Below the pieces are notes generated by a model. That model saw only the letters and a program-made list of their open reading frames with translations. It was not told the DNA's origin and ran no database searches. Of a stretch of DNA of 64,000 nt, positions 34,837-42,732 are shown one piece after another. The stretch is from Pseudomonadota bacterium (GTDB lineage: Bacteria > Pseudomonadota > Gammaproteobacteria > Ga0077536), in contig JADJYF010000008.1 in NCBI GenBank assembly GCA_016719885.1, positions 124,001-188,000 on the forward strand, in the 5' to 3' direction. A program made the translations under genes and the position numbers. Position 1 is the first letter of the stretch; every line of letters begins with the position of its first letter.

Positions 34837-36111
34837 ATGAAGTTTCACTGGTTCAATCTCATGCCCTGGCCCTACCTGCCCGACGACTTTGCCGAAAAGC
34901 ATCGCAGCGTGTGGGTCGACGTCGATTCGCGCCTGTTCGACGCGCGCAAGGCCAACCGGGTCTATAACGACTACCTGGATCTCCTCGAATACGCCGGCGA
35001 CCTCGGCTTCGACGGCCTCGGCATCAACGAGCATCACCAGAACGCCTACGGCCTGATGCCGTCGCCGCAGCTGATGGCGGCGACCCTCGCGCGCCGCACA
35101 CGCGACCCGTCCATCCTGCTGCTCGGCCAGTCCATCGCCCTCTACGACCCGCCGACCCGCGTGGCGGAGGAAATGGCAATGATCGACTGCATATCCGGCG
35201 GACGCCTGATCTGCGGCTTCCCGGTCGGCACTTCGATGGACGACAACTACGCCTGCGGCGCCAATCCCGCCACGCTGCGCGAGAAGTACTACGAGGCCCA
35301 TGACCTCATCCGTCGCGCGTGGTCCGATCCCGACGTCTTCACCTGGAGTGGCCGCCATTACCAGATGCGTTACGTGAACCTGTGGCCGCGCCCGATCCAG
35401 GATCCACCGCCGATCTGGATCCCGGGCGGTGGCTCGCTGGAAACCTGGGACTTCTGCGCCCAGCACAATTACAACTACAGCTACCTGTCCTTCACCGGCT
35501 ACATCCGCGGCGCGCAGCTGATGGAAGGCTTCTGGAAGCGCATGGCCGAGCTCGGCCGCGAGTTCAATCCCTACCAGGCGGCTTTCGCCCAGCAGATCGT
35601 GGTGGCCGACACCGATGCCGAGGCGCAGCGCCTGTACGAGAAACACGTGCGCTATTTCTTCTCGCGCTGCCTGCACGTGCATCCCGGCTTTGCCGACGCA
35701 CCCGGCTACCGCACCGAGGCAACCCTGCGCGCCGGCCTCGGCACGCAGATGTCGGGCCAGGGCTCGGCCTTGAACCAGGCCGCCTCGCTGTCGTGGCGCG
35801 AGATGATCGACCAGGGCTACATCGTCGCCGGCAGCCCCGATTCGGTGTGCGAGCAGATGGAGAAGGTCGCCACCACGCTCAAGCTCGGCCATATCGTGTG
35901 CCTCATGCACATCGGCGACATGCCGACCGATCTTTGCAAGTACTCGACCGATCTGTTCGCCAGCAAGGTCATGCCGCGCATCCGTCCGCTGTGGAGCGAA
36001 TACGAGGATCACTGGTCGCCGAAGCCGATGCCGCGCGACGACCGCGCCATACCGCGCGATGTCGATTTCAGCGTCGCCCCCGCCACTCGCCACGCATCGG
36101 CGCAAGCCTAG
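34837..36111 (+). CDS. LLM-class flavin-dependent oxidoreductase
   Basis: This 424-residue protein has AAGGAGAA before its start. It has the bacterial luciferase-like monooxygenase pattern: LEYAGDLGFDGLGINEHHQN near the N terminus, LGQSIALYDPPTRVAEEMAMIDCISGGRL, then GFPVGTS and a C-terminal GYIVAGSPDSVCEQMEK. Such enzymes use reduced FMN (or F420) to oxidise organic substrates. It is followed after 12 bases by an alpha/beta-hydrolase-like gene, a pairing common in degradation operons. The substrate is unknown. The Ddn-like gene at 11 kb is another candidate F420/flavin enzyme. Confidence 0.9.
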   Translation: MKFHWFNLMPWPYLPDDFAEKHRSVWVDVDSRLFDARKANRVYNDYLDLLEYAGDLGFDGLGINEHHQNAYGLMPSPQLMAATLARRTRDPSILLLGQSIALYDPPTRVAEEMAMIDCISGGRLICGFPVGTSMDDNYACGANPATLREKYYEAHDLIRRAWSDPDVFTWSGRHYQMRYVNLWPRPIQDPPPIWIPGGGSLETWDFCAQHNYNYSYLSFTGYIRGAQLMEGFWKRMAELGREFNPYQAAFAQQIVVADTDAEAQRLYEKHVRYFFSRCLHVHPGFADAPGYRTEATLRAGLGTQMSGQGSALNQAASLSWREMIDQGYIVAGSPDSVCEQMEKVATTLKLGHIVCLMHIGDMPTDLCKYSTDLFASKVMPRIRPLWSEYEDHWSPKPMPRDDRAIPRDVDFSVAPATRHASAQA

Positions 36112-36123
36112 GAGGTTTCAGGC

Positions 36124-36921
36124 ATGAAGTTGCAAACCATCGCCGTAGGCGCTGAAAACCTCACCGTCCACTACTACCGCGCGGGCAAGGGCCAGCCGCT
36201 TTTGTACCTGCATCATTTCCTCGGCCTGGTCGACTTCGAACCGGCGCTGGCCAAACTCGCCGAGCACTTCGACGTCATCGCGCCCTATGCCCCGGGGTGG
36301 GGACCGGCCAAGGACGACCTCGTGCGCATGAACGTCGGGCCGCTCGACATCACCCTGCATCAGCAAGACGTGCTCGATGCCCTGCAATTGGACAGCGTGC
36401 ACGTGGTGGGCGTCGGCATCGGTGCGTGGATGGCGGCGGAACTGGCGGCCATCGCGCCGGCGCGTGTACGCAAGCTGGTGCTGGTCAATCCGGTCGGCAT
36501 GTGGCTGGAGAACACGGTCGGCGAAGATCCCTTCGCGCAGAGTCCGGCCGCGCCCTCGGAAGTGCTATTCGCCGATCCGGCCTATCGTCGCCAGCTGCTG
36601 CTCGAAGGGCGCGACCCCATGAATGCGCTGGTCGACGAATTACTGGCGCTGCGCGCCAGCGCCAAGTTCCTGTGGCCCATCATGGAGACCGGCGTCGGCC
36701 GCCGTCTGTGCCGCATCAAGGCGCCGACCCTGGTGGCGACCTCGAGCCGCGACGCGGTGGTGCCCGCCGCCCATGGCGCGGCCTGGCAACAGCGCATCGC
36801 CGGCGCGCGGCTGACCACGCTGAAGGGCGCGGGGCATCTCGCCGAACTCGAGCAGCCCGATGCCTTCGCCACCCTGGTGCGCGAATTCGTCAGCGCTGAC
36901 CGGGTCGCCGAGCTCGCCTGA
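36124..36921 (+). CDS. Alpha/beta-hydrolase-fold protein lacking the nucleophile Ser
   Basis: This 265-residue protein shows the fold clearly: a LLYLHHFLGLV oxyanion region, VIAPYAPGWG, a late Asp in TSSRDAVVP and a His in GAGHLAELEQP. The nucleophile elbow, usually G-x-S-x-G, reads VVGVGIGAW, so Gly occupies the Ser position. The protein may therefore be non-hydrolytic (a lyase-like, cofactor-free or binding role). It lies 12 bases after the luciferase-type enzyme and is surely co-transcribed. Confidence 0.85.
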   Translation: MKLQTIAVGAENLTVHYYRAGKGQPLLYLHHFLGLVDFEPALAKLAEHFDVIAPYAPGWGPAKDDLVRMNVGPLDITLHQQDVLDALQLDSVHVVGVGIGAWMAAELAAIAPARVRKLVLVNPVGMWLENTVGEDPFAQSPAAPSEVLFADPAYRRQLLLEGRDPMNALVDELLALRASAKFLWPIMETGVGRRLCRIKAPTLVATSSRDAVVPAAHGAAWQQRIAGARLTTLKGAGHLAELEQPDAFATLVREFVSADRVAELA

Positions 36922-36941
36922 TGTGCGGCCACTTTGAGCCC

Positions 36942-37119
36942 ATGAACGCACCGGCGCGGTTCACAAGGCCGCGACCGGCGCCACCCCGCGCACCACGCCC
37001 GCGCCCGGCGCCGCCCGCCTCCACCACGGACGCCACGGCGCACGAGCGCAGCGTGCCCACCAACAGCGGGCACTGAACCGCGCGGCACGGGCGCCATGGG
37101 GCGTCCGTGCCGCGCGTTT
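36942..37119 (+). terminator. Tandem hairpins in the gap before the chemoreceptor gene
   Basis: Two hairpins lie in a row. One is GTGCCC-loop-GGGCAC at 37053-37073. The other is a strong stem of 11 plus 5 pairs at 37080-37115, GCGCGGCACGG...CCGTGCCGCGC around an ATGG loop, followed by GTTTC. The second fits an intrinsic terminator with a weak T-tract for the LLM/hydrolase operon. A Pro/Arg-rich 44-codon frame at 36942-37076 ends between the hairpins. It has no ribosome-binding site and is probably not a gene. Confidence 0.5.
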
Positions 37120-37186
37120 CAAGCCCGGCGCGCTCGATGCCGCTAAGGGATCGCGAAATCAGCGATTCAGCGAGCAGCCGTTTCCC

Positions 37187-38803
37187 ATGAACCCAAATTC
37201 CAGCACCAGCACGGTCGAGCGCGCCTTCCCGCCGCGCACGACGCTGGTCTCGCGTACCGATTTGAAAGGAGTCATCACCTACGCGAACCAGGCCTTCATC
37301 GATCTGAGCGGCTATTCGCGCACCGAACTGCTCGGCGCCAAGCACAGCGTGGTGCGCCATCCGGACATGCCGGCGGCGGCCTTCGAAGACCTGTGGCGCA
37401 CCATCGGCGCCAACAAGCCATGGCGCGGCATGGTCAAGAACCGCTGCAAGAACGGCGATCATTACTGGGTGGAAGCCTTCGTCACGCCCTATCACGAGCA
37501 CGGCCGCCTGGTGGGTTACCAGTCGATACGCACCGCGCCGAGTCGCGCGCAGGTGGACGCCGCCGAGGCGTTCTACCGTGAAGTGCGCCAGGGACGCGCG
37601 CAATACCGGAGCGCGGCTCCGAGCCTCGTCGAGCGCCTGCCCTTCGACACGCGCGCCAATCTCACCAGCCTCGCGCTGGTCAGCCTGTTCGTCCTCACCG
37701 CCACTGCCGGGTGGCTGGATCATCATCGCCTCGCATTGCTCGGCGGTGGACTCGGCGTGCTGATCGCGGGTGCGACCTGCTGGTGGAACATCTCTCGCGT
37801 GCATCGGCCGCTGGCGCGCGTCGAAGCCACGCTGCTGGCGCTCGCCGAAGGCCGACTCGGCCGTCGCGTGGAAATCGTACGCGGCGAGGAATTCCCGGAA
37901 CTGTTGGAAGCGGCGGAAACGATGCGCCTGCGCCTCGCTGCCATGGTGCTCGAAATCCAGCAGACGGCGCGGCGCCTGAAGGGCGAGACCGCGCAGATGG
38001 ACACCGAGATCAAGGGCCTCAAGGCCCGCCTCGGCGAACAGAACGGGCGCATGAACGCAGCCGCCGTGGCGCTCGAGGAAATGGGCGCGACGGTCGAGGA
38101 GGTGTCGGCCCGCATTCGCGACACCGCGGCCCACGCACGCGGCGCCGATGCCATTGTCACCGAGGTCAACCTGTCGGTGCGCAACGAAGTGTCGACCAGC
38201 AATGCCATCATGGGCGCGGTGGCCGAGTCCTCGGCGCGCATCGACGAACTGCACAGCGCCGTCAGCCTGGTCGGCCAGGCCTCGAACGAGATCCGCGACA
38301 TCGCGGCGCAGACCAACCTGCTGGCCCTGAATGCCGCCATCGAAGCGGCGCGCGCCGGCGAACAGGGTCGCGGCTTCGCGGTGGTGGCCGACGAGGTGCG
38401 CGCGCTTGCCACCCGCACCGCCGCCAGCACCGACAAGATCACCGAGATCATCGAACACATCACCGACGCCACGCGCCGCGCGCTGTCGACCATGCATTCG
38501 ACCCGCGAGGGCGTGACGCGCAATGCCGACGACATCCAGGTGGTGGGCGCGGCCCTCGAGCAGGTCACGCGCGCCAGCCACGACATCCTGCAGTTGGCGG
38601 AAGGCAATGCGCGCGCGATGCAGGAACAGGCCAGTTCCGCCTCGGAACTCGGCACCGCGGTCGAACACATCAATGCCCTGGCCGACGGCAACAGCCGCGC
38701 TTTCGAGCACCTGGGCCTGACCTCGGAAACGGTCGATGGCACCGCCAGCGAACTGACCGCGCTGGTCGCGCACTACGCCATGAGCGAGCCGCGCGCGGCC
38801 TGA
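37187..38803 (+). CDS. PAS-containing methyl-accepting chemotaxis protein (Aer-like)
   Basis: This 538-residue protein has an N-terminal PAS domain (about 15-125: TDLKGVITYANQAFIDLSGY, HPDMPAAAFEDLWRTI, GDHYWVEAFVTP), typical of the FAD-binding Aer redox sensor. Two adjacent membrane helices follow near 165-205 (LALVSLFVLTATAGWL, LALLGGGLGVLIAGATCWW), then a HAMP-like segment and a long coiled-coil signalling domain. The hairpin tip reads EIRDIAAQTNLLALNAAIEAARAGEQGRGFAVVADEVR. No periplasmic ligand domain is present. It is probably an energy or redox taxis receptor. No che genes are in the window. Confidence 0.92.
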   Translation: MNPNSSTSTVERAFPPRTTLVSRTDLKGVITYANQAFIDLSGYSRTELLGAKHSVVRHPDMPAAAFEDLWRTIGANKPWRGMVKNRCKNGDHYWVEAFVTPYHEHGRLVGYQSIRTAPSRAQVDAAEAFYREVRQGRAQYRSAAPSLVERLPFDTRANLTSLALVSLFVLTATAGWLDHHRLALLGGGLGVLIAGATCWWNISRVHRPLARVEATLLALAEGRLGRRVEIVRGEEFPELLEAAETMRLRLAAMVLEIQQTARRLKGETAQMDTEIKGLKARLGEQNGRMNAAAVALEEMGATVEEVSARIRDTAAHARGADAIVTEVNLSVRNEVSTSNAIMGAVAESSARIDELHSAVSLVGQASNEIRDIAAQTNLLALNAAIEAARAGEQGRGFAVVADEVRALATRTAASTDKITEIIEHITDATRRALSTMHSTREGVTRNADDIQVVGAALEQVTRASHDILQLAEGNARAMQEQASSASELGTAVEHINALADGNSRAFEHLGLTSETVDGTASELTALVAHYAMSEPRAA

Positions 38804-38850
38804 GTCTCGATGCACCATGACGGCCGCCCACGGCGCGCCGTCGCGGACAC

Positions 38851-39234
38851 CTACTTTGCGTCGATTTCGGCCAGCACCTTGCGCGCGATGCGGAACGAGG
38901 TGACGCCAGCCGGCACCCCGCAGTACATCGCCACCTGGTGCAGCACCGCCTTCAGTTCGTCGCGCGACAGGCCGTTGTTGAGGGCGCCACGGAAGTGCAG
39001 TTCGAATTCCTCGGACCGTCCAAGCGCGGCCAGCATGCCGAGATTGAGAATGCTGCGGGTCTTGGGCGGCAGGGTGTCGTCACCCCAGATGAAGCCCCAG
39101 GTGTAGTCGGTCACGACCTTCTCCTGGAACTCGCGATTGAAATCGTCGAGGCCGGCCATGGCGCGCTCCACGTATTCCTCGCCCAATACCGCCTTGCGCA
39201 TCTTGAGGCCGGCTTCGAATTGACTGTCGCTCAT
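38851..39234 (-). CDS. Carboxymuconolactone-decarboxylase-family protein
   Basis: This 127-residue protein is close in length and sequence to 4-carboxymuconolactone decarboxylase (PcaC): FQEKVVTDYTWGFIWGD, LPPKTRSILNLGMLAALGR, ELHFRGALNNGLSRDELK and VLHQVAMYCGVPAGV. PcaC opens the protocatechuate branch of the beta-ketoadipate pathway, but relatives act as peroxidase-like AhpD proteins. The AhpD CxxC pair is absent, which favours the decarboxylase type. No other pca genes are near. Confidence 0.85.
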   Translation of the reverse strand: MSDSQFEAGLKMRKAVLGEEYVERAMAGLDDFNREFQEKVVTDYTWGFIWGDDTLPPKTRSILNLGMLAALGRSEEFELHFRGALNNGLSRDELKAVLHQVAMYCGVPAGVTSFRIARKVLAEIDAK

Positions 39235-39481
39235 GCTGATTCTCCTGCTGGGTGTCTGCCTGGGTGCTGCGCCGACGGCGCCCCGCGATTATGCACGCCG
39301 CTTTCACGGCGGTTCTCGAAGCGCATCGGATCGTGAAACTGTGAATCGACCCCCAGTCCTTGCCGCGGGCGACGAACCAAGCGGAATTACCATGTCGAAA
39401 CGACACGCCTGGGCACGCGCCGCATCGCGGCAGCGTCACGCGATGCCCGACGGTCGTTGCATTACGAAGGACGAGGTTTGT

Positions 39482-39979
39482 ATGACACATGATGAAAGCC
39501 GATTCGACACGGACGCCGACTCCACGCCGGTCGAGGTCGAGGCCGATCCCGCCGCCCTGCCCTGTCCCGGTCGTCGCGCCATGCTGGGATGCGCGCTCGC
39601 CTTGAGCGTCACGCAGTTGCTCGGCATCAGCGAGGCCGAAGCGGCCACCGGCCAATGGACCTCGGCTGGCGCGCCGTCCGGCTTTGCGCTCGGCAAGCCC
39701 AAGCTGCTCAAGTTGGCGAGCGGTCGCGCGCCGGTCTTCATCACCAAGCTGTCGGCCACCAGCTTCCGGGCCCTGTACGCGGTGTGCACCCACGAGGTGC
39801 ATACGGTGGATGTCGCGCCCGGCCACACCAACTACGCGTTCCGCTGCCCCAAGCACGGCGCCAAGTTCGACAAGACCGGCAAGGTGTTGGCCAACCAGAA
39901 GGCCAAGCGCGCGCTGGTCAAGCTGCCGGTCAAGATAGTCAAGAACAAGGTGATGGTGAACGTCGCCGGCTTCGTGTGA
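39482..39979 (+). CDS. Tat-exported Rieske [2Fe-2S] protein
   Basis: The protein has 165 residues from the ATG at 39482, preceded by GAAGGACGAGG. A Tat-like signal CPGRRAMLGCALALSVTQLLG is near residues 25-45. The Rieske cluster ligands are present as CTHEVH (Cys-x-His) and CPKHGAKF (Cys-x2-His) about 20 residues later. The rest is short and lysine-rich, as in small soluble Rieske ferredoxin-like domains rather than full bc1 subunits. It may be a periplasmic electron carrier for an unknown partner. Confidence 0.86.
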   Translation: MTHDESRFDTDADSTPVEVEADPAALPCPGRRAMLGCALALSVTQLLGISEAEAATGQWTSAGAPSGFALGKPKLLKLASGRAPVFITKLSATSFRALYAVCTHEVHTVDVAPGHTNYAFRCPKHGAKFDKTGKVLANQKAKRALVKLPVKIVKNKVMVNVAGFV

Positions 39980-40053
39980 GCCGCCCGGCGGCTGGGTTCG
40001 CGCCCCGAGTTCGATGTTAGGATGCCGGCAGTCCTGGCTGCCGGAGAAACCCG

Positions 40054-40821
40054 ATGATCGATCTCTACTACTGGCCGACGCCCAATGGCTGGAAAGTCAG
40101 CATCATGCTCGAGGAGTGCGGGCTCGAGTACAACACCATCGCCGTCGATATCGGCGGCGGTGATCAGTTCAAGCCGGAATTCCTGCGCATCTGCCCCAAC
40201 AACCGCATGCCCGCCATCGTCGACCATGCGCCGGCGGGCGGCGGCAAAGCGCTGGCGCTGTTCGAGTCCGGCGCCATCGTCGAATACCTGGCGGACAAGG
40301 CGGGACGCCTGCTCGGCGCACCCGGCAGCGCCGACCGTTACCGCGTGCTGCAATGGGTGTACTGGCAGATGGCCAATCTCGGCCCGATGATGGGCAACGC
40401 CAATCACTTCAAGAACTACGCCAAGAATCTCACCAGCGACGCGGCCCAGCTCGAATACGGCATCAAGCGCTTCAGCGGTGAAGTCGATCGGCTGTGCGGC
40501 GTGATGGACGCCGAACTCGGCGCCCACCGCTACCTCGCTGGCGATGAATACAGCATCGCCGACATCATGAGCTGGCCATGGGCCTGCCTGTTGGAGCGCC
40601 TGATCGATCCCGGCGTCAATGACAAGTTTCCCCATCTGAAACGCTGGGTGGACGAAGTCGGCGCGCGGCCGGCGGTACAGAAGGGCCGCAATCTCTACAA
40701 GGAATGGGCGGAGCGTCCGCTCACCGAAGAGCAGGAGCAGAAGCGGCGCGCGCTGCTGTTCAACCAGACCAACGACAAGGTGCGCGCGGCGCGCGAAGCG
40801 GCGGCCAAGGCCGCGCGCTGA
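40054..40821 (+). CDS. Nu-class glutathione S-transferase-like (YfcG/YghU type)
   Basis: This 255-residue protein has MIDLYYWPTPNGWKVSIMLEE, the Nu-class TPNG-x-K start that replaces the usual catalytic Tyr/Ser/Cys, then NNRMPAIVDH with the cis-Pro and LFESGAIVEYLAD, the glutathione gamma-Glu site. The helical domain follows with YSIADIMSWPWA. Nu-class enzymes act as disulfide-bond oxidoreductases on glutathione disulfide. A basic 30-residue tail (EEQEQKRRALLF...AAKAAR) extends the usual length. Confidence 0.9.
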   Translation: MIDLYYWPTPNGWKVSIMLEECGLEYNTIAVDIGGGDQFKPEFLRICPNNRMPAIVDHAPAGGGKALALFESGAIVEYLADKAGRLLGAPGSADRYRVLQWVYWQMANLGPMMGNANHFKNYAKNLTSDAAQLEYGIKRFSGEVDRLCGVMDAELGAHRYLAGDEYSIADIMSWPWACLLERLIDPGVNDKFPHLKRWVDEVGARPAVQKGRNLYKEWAERPLTEEQEQKRRALLFNQTNDKVRAAREAAAKAAR

Positions 40822-40830
40822 CGGCCGGGC

Positions 40831-41790
40831 TCAGAACAGCTCCACGCCGCCGACCTCGCGCTGCTCGCAGAGCGGCGCCTGGTTGGCGACCTGGATGCGA
40901 TTGCGGCCCTCGTGCTTGGCCTGGTAGAGCGCCTGGTCGGCGATATCCACCAGGTCGGGGGCAAGCTGGCCCGCGCCGGCACGGGCGTAGCCGATGCTGA
41001 CCGTGATATTGCCCACCACCGGAAATTGATAGGCCGCGACCGCCTCGCGAAAGCGCTCGAGGGCGATACGCGCGCCCGCTTCGTCGGTGCGCATCAAGAC
41101 CAGGAACTCCTCGCCGCCGAAGCGGAACAGGCGATCGTTGAAGCGGAACGATTTCTCCATCACCCGCGCGAAGCGCAGCAACACTTCGTCACCCAACAGG
41201 TGACCGTAGTTGTCGTTGACACGCTTGAAATGATCGATGTCGAGGATCGCCAGCCATAGTTCATGGCCGAGCTGTTCGGCCGCGCCGCTGGCGAGCTGCA
41301 GGAAAGTCTGGGTGAAAGCCTGGCGATTCAAAAGGCCCGTCAGCTGGTCGCGTTCGCGCGCTTCGATGAGCCGCAGCTGGTTACCGAACAAATCCGCGAG
41401 ATGCATGATCTGCATGCGCAACAGCGGATCGGGCGTGGGTGAGTCCAACACCAGCAGCCGCCGCGGTGCGCTGTGGCCCGGGATCGGCAGCACGATACGC
41501 GCGGCATCCGCCGCGCTGGCCGGCAACATCACCGGCCCATCGCTGGCCAGGGCCTGCTCGACACCGCGCAGATCGGGCGCCGAACGGTGTGCGATGCCGA
41601 GTTCCACATCGAACAGGCGCACCACCGGCCCATCCTCGTCACCACCCTTGTAATAGGATTCCAGCAGCATGGCCTTGGCGGCCCAGCCACTTTGATCCAG
41701 CACCTCGATCAGCGCCCGTGCCAGGGATTGGCTGTCGAGCTGACTGGTGAGGCTCAGGGTGATGTGCTGGAGGACGCTTAGTTCGTGCAT
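40831..41790 (-). CDS. GAF-like/GGDEF diguanylate cyclase
   Basis: This 319-residue protein has a GAF-like sensor at about 1-150 (LTSQLDSQSLARALIEVLDQSG...VLPIPGHSAPRRLLVLDS) and a GGDEF domain from about 155 (RDQLTGLLNRQAF, LAILDIDHFKRVNDNYGH, RFGGEEFLVL). The active-site loop GGEEF is intact. An inhibitory site RFND (R-x2-D) lies exactly five residues before it, so product inhibition is expected. It makes cyclic-di-GMP for receptors such as the PilZ protein. The gene stands alone. Confidence 0.92.
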   Translation of the reverse strand: MHELSVLQHITLSLTSQLDSQSLARALIEVLDQSGWAAKAMLLESYYKGGDEDGPVVRLFDVELGIAHRSAPDLRGVEQALASDGPVMLPASAADAARIVLPIPGHSAPRRLLVLDSPTPDPLLRMQIMHLADLFGNQLRLIEARERDQLTGLLNRQAFTQTFLQLASGAAEQLGHELWLAILDIDHFKRVNDNYGHLLGDEVLLRFARVMEKSFRFNDRLFRFGGEEFLVLMRTDEAGARIALERFREAVAAYQFPVVGNITVSIGYARAGAGQLAPDLVDIADQALYQAKHEGRNRIQVANQAPLCEQREVGGVELF

Positions 41791-41933
41791 GGTCGAGGAT
41801 GGACTCCGAGCATGTTTGCGGCGCGTCCGGCCTGAACTTTAAGGCCATGACCGCGGGCAGCGGCGATGCGAGAATGGCGGCGGGCCCGCCCACGCCGCGG
41901 GCATCTCGGTACAGGAACGAAGAGGAGGTTTTC

Positions 41934-42701
41934 ATGGGGCGCCTGGACAACAAGGTCTGCATCATCACCGGCGCCGCCGGCGGCCAGGGCGAGGTTGCGG
42001 TGGAATTGTTCGCGCGCGAAGGCGCGCGCATCCTGGCCTCGGATCTCGCGCCGCAGGCCAGCGCGCGCATTGCAAAGGTCGCGGCCGAGCACCCGGGGCG
42101 GGTGCACTACGTGGCGGGTGACGTCACGCACGGCGCCGACCTCGACGCCATCGTGGCGGGCGCGGTCGAGCGCTTCGGTCGCATCGACGTGCTGTTCAAC
42201 AACCACGGCGTGATGGTCGGCAGTCCCTTCCTCGACACCACCGAGGCGCAGCTCGACCAGGTGCTTTCGATCAACGTGCGCGCCTCCTTCCTGCTCGCGC
42301 AGCGCGTCGCGCGCCAGATGGTGGCGCAGGGCGGCGGCGGTTCCATCATCCACAACGCCTCCATCGGCGGCGTGGTCGGCTTCCCCGACATGGCGGCCTA
42401 TGGCGCCTCCAAGGCCGGTGTCGCGCAGTTGGCGCGCTCGATGGCCAACGATCTGCGCGCCTGGGGCATACGCGTCAACGCGGTGGCGCCGGGCGGTATC
42501 GACACGCCGATGCCGCGCAAGTACGTAGAAAAATTTTCCGACCGTGAAGGGGTGTGGAAAGCCATGGAACAGGCCCATCTCACCGGCCGCCTGGGACGTC
42601 CCGAGGAAGTGATCTACCTGGTGCTGTTCCTGGCCTCCGACGAGGCCTCGTTCATGAACGGCGCGGTGGTCGCGGTCGACGGCGGCTACTCGGCGGTGTG
42701 A
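41934..42701 (+). CDS. Short-chain dehydrogenase/reductase
   Basis: The protein has 255 residues from the ATG at 41934, with AGAGGAGG upstream. It is a classical SDR: VCIITGAAGGQGEVAVELF (TGxxxGxG), an Asp in ILASDLAP after strand 2 (favouring NAD(H)), NNHGVM, SIIHNASIGG with the catalytic Ser, YGASKAGV (Tyr-x3-Lys) and VNAVAPGGIDTPM. The frame upstream to 41799 is not needed. The substrate is unknown. Pyruvate kinase follows 31 bases downstream but without obvious functional link. Confidence 0.9.
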   Translation: MGRLDNKVCIITGAAGGQGEVAVELFAREGARILASDLAPQASARIAKVAAEHPGRVHYVAGDVTHGADLDAIVAGAVERFGRIDVLFNNHGVMVGSPFLDTTEAQLDQVLSINVRASFLLAQRVARQMVAQGGGGSIIHNASIGGVVGFPDMAAYGASKAGVAQLARSMANDLRAWGIRVNAVAPGGIDTPMPRKYVEKFSDREGVWKAMEQAHLTGRLGRPEEVIYLVLFLASDEASFMNGAVVAVDGGYSAV

Positions 42702-42732
42702 GCAGGCGACGCTCCCGACGCAGGCCACGCGC

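Noticed and set aside
36942..37076. 44-codon Pro/Arg-rich leader peptide gene
   Set aside because: No ribosome-binding site and composition typical of random GC-rich frames; only the hairpins after it are noteworthy.
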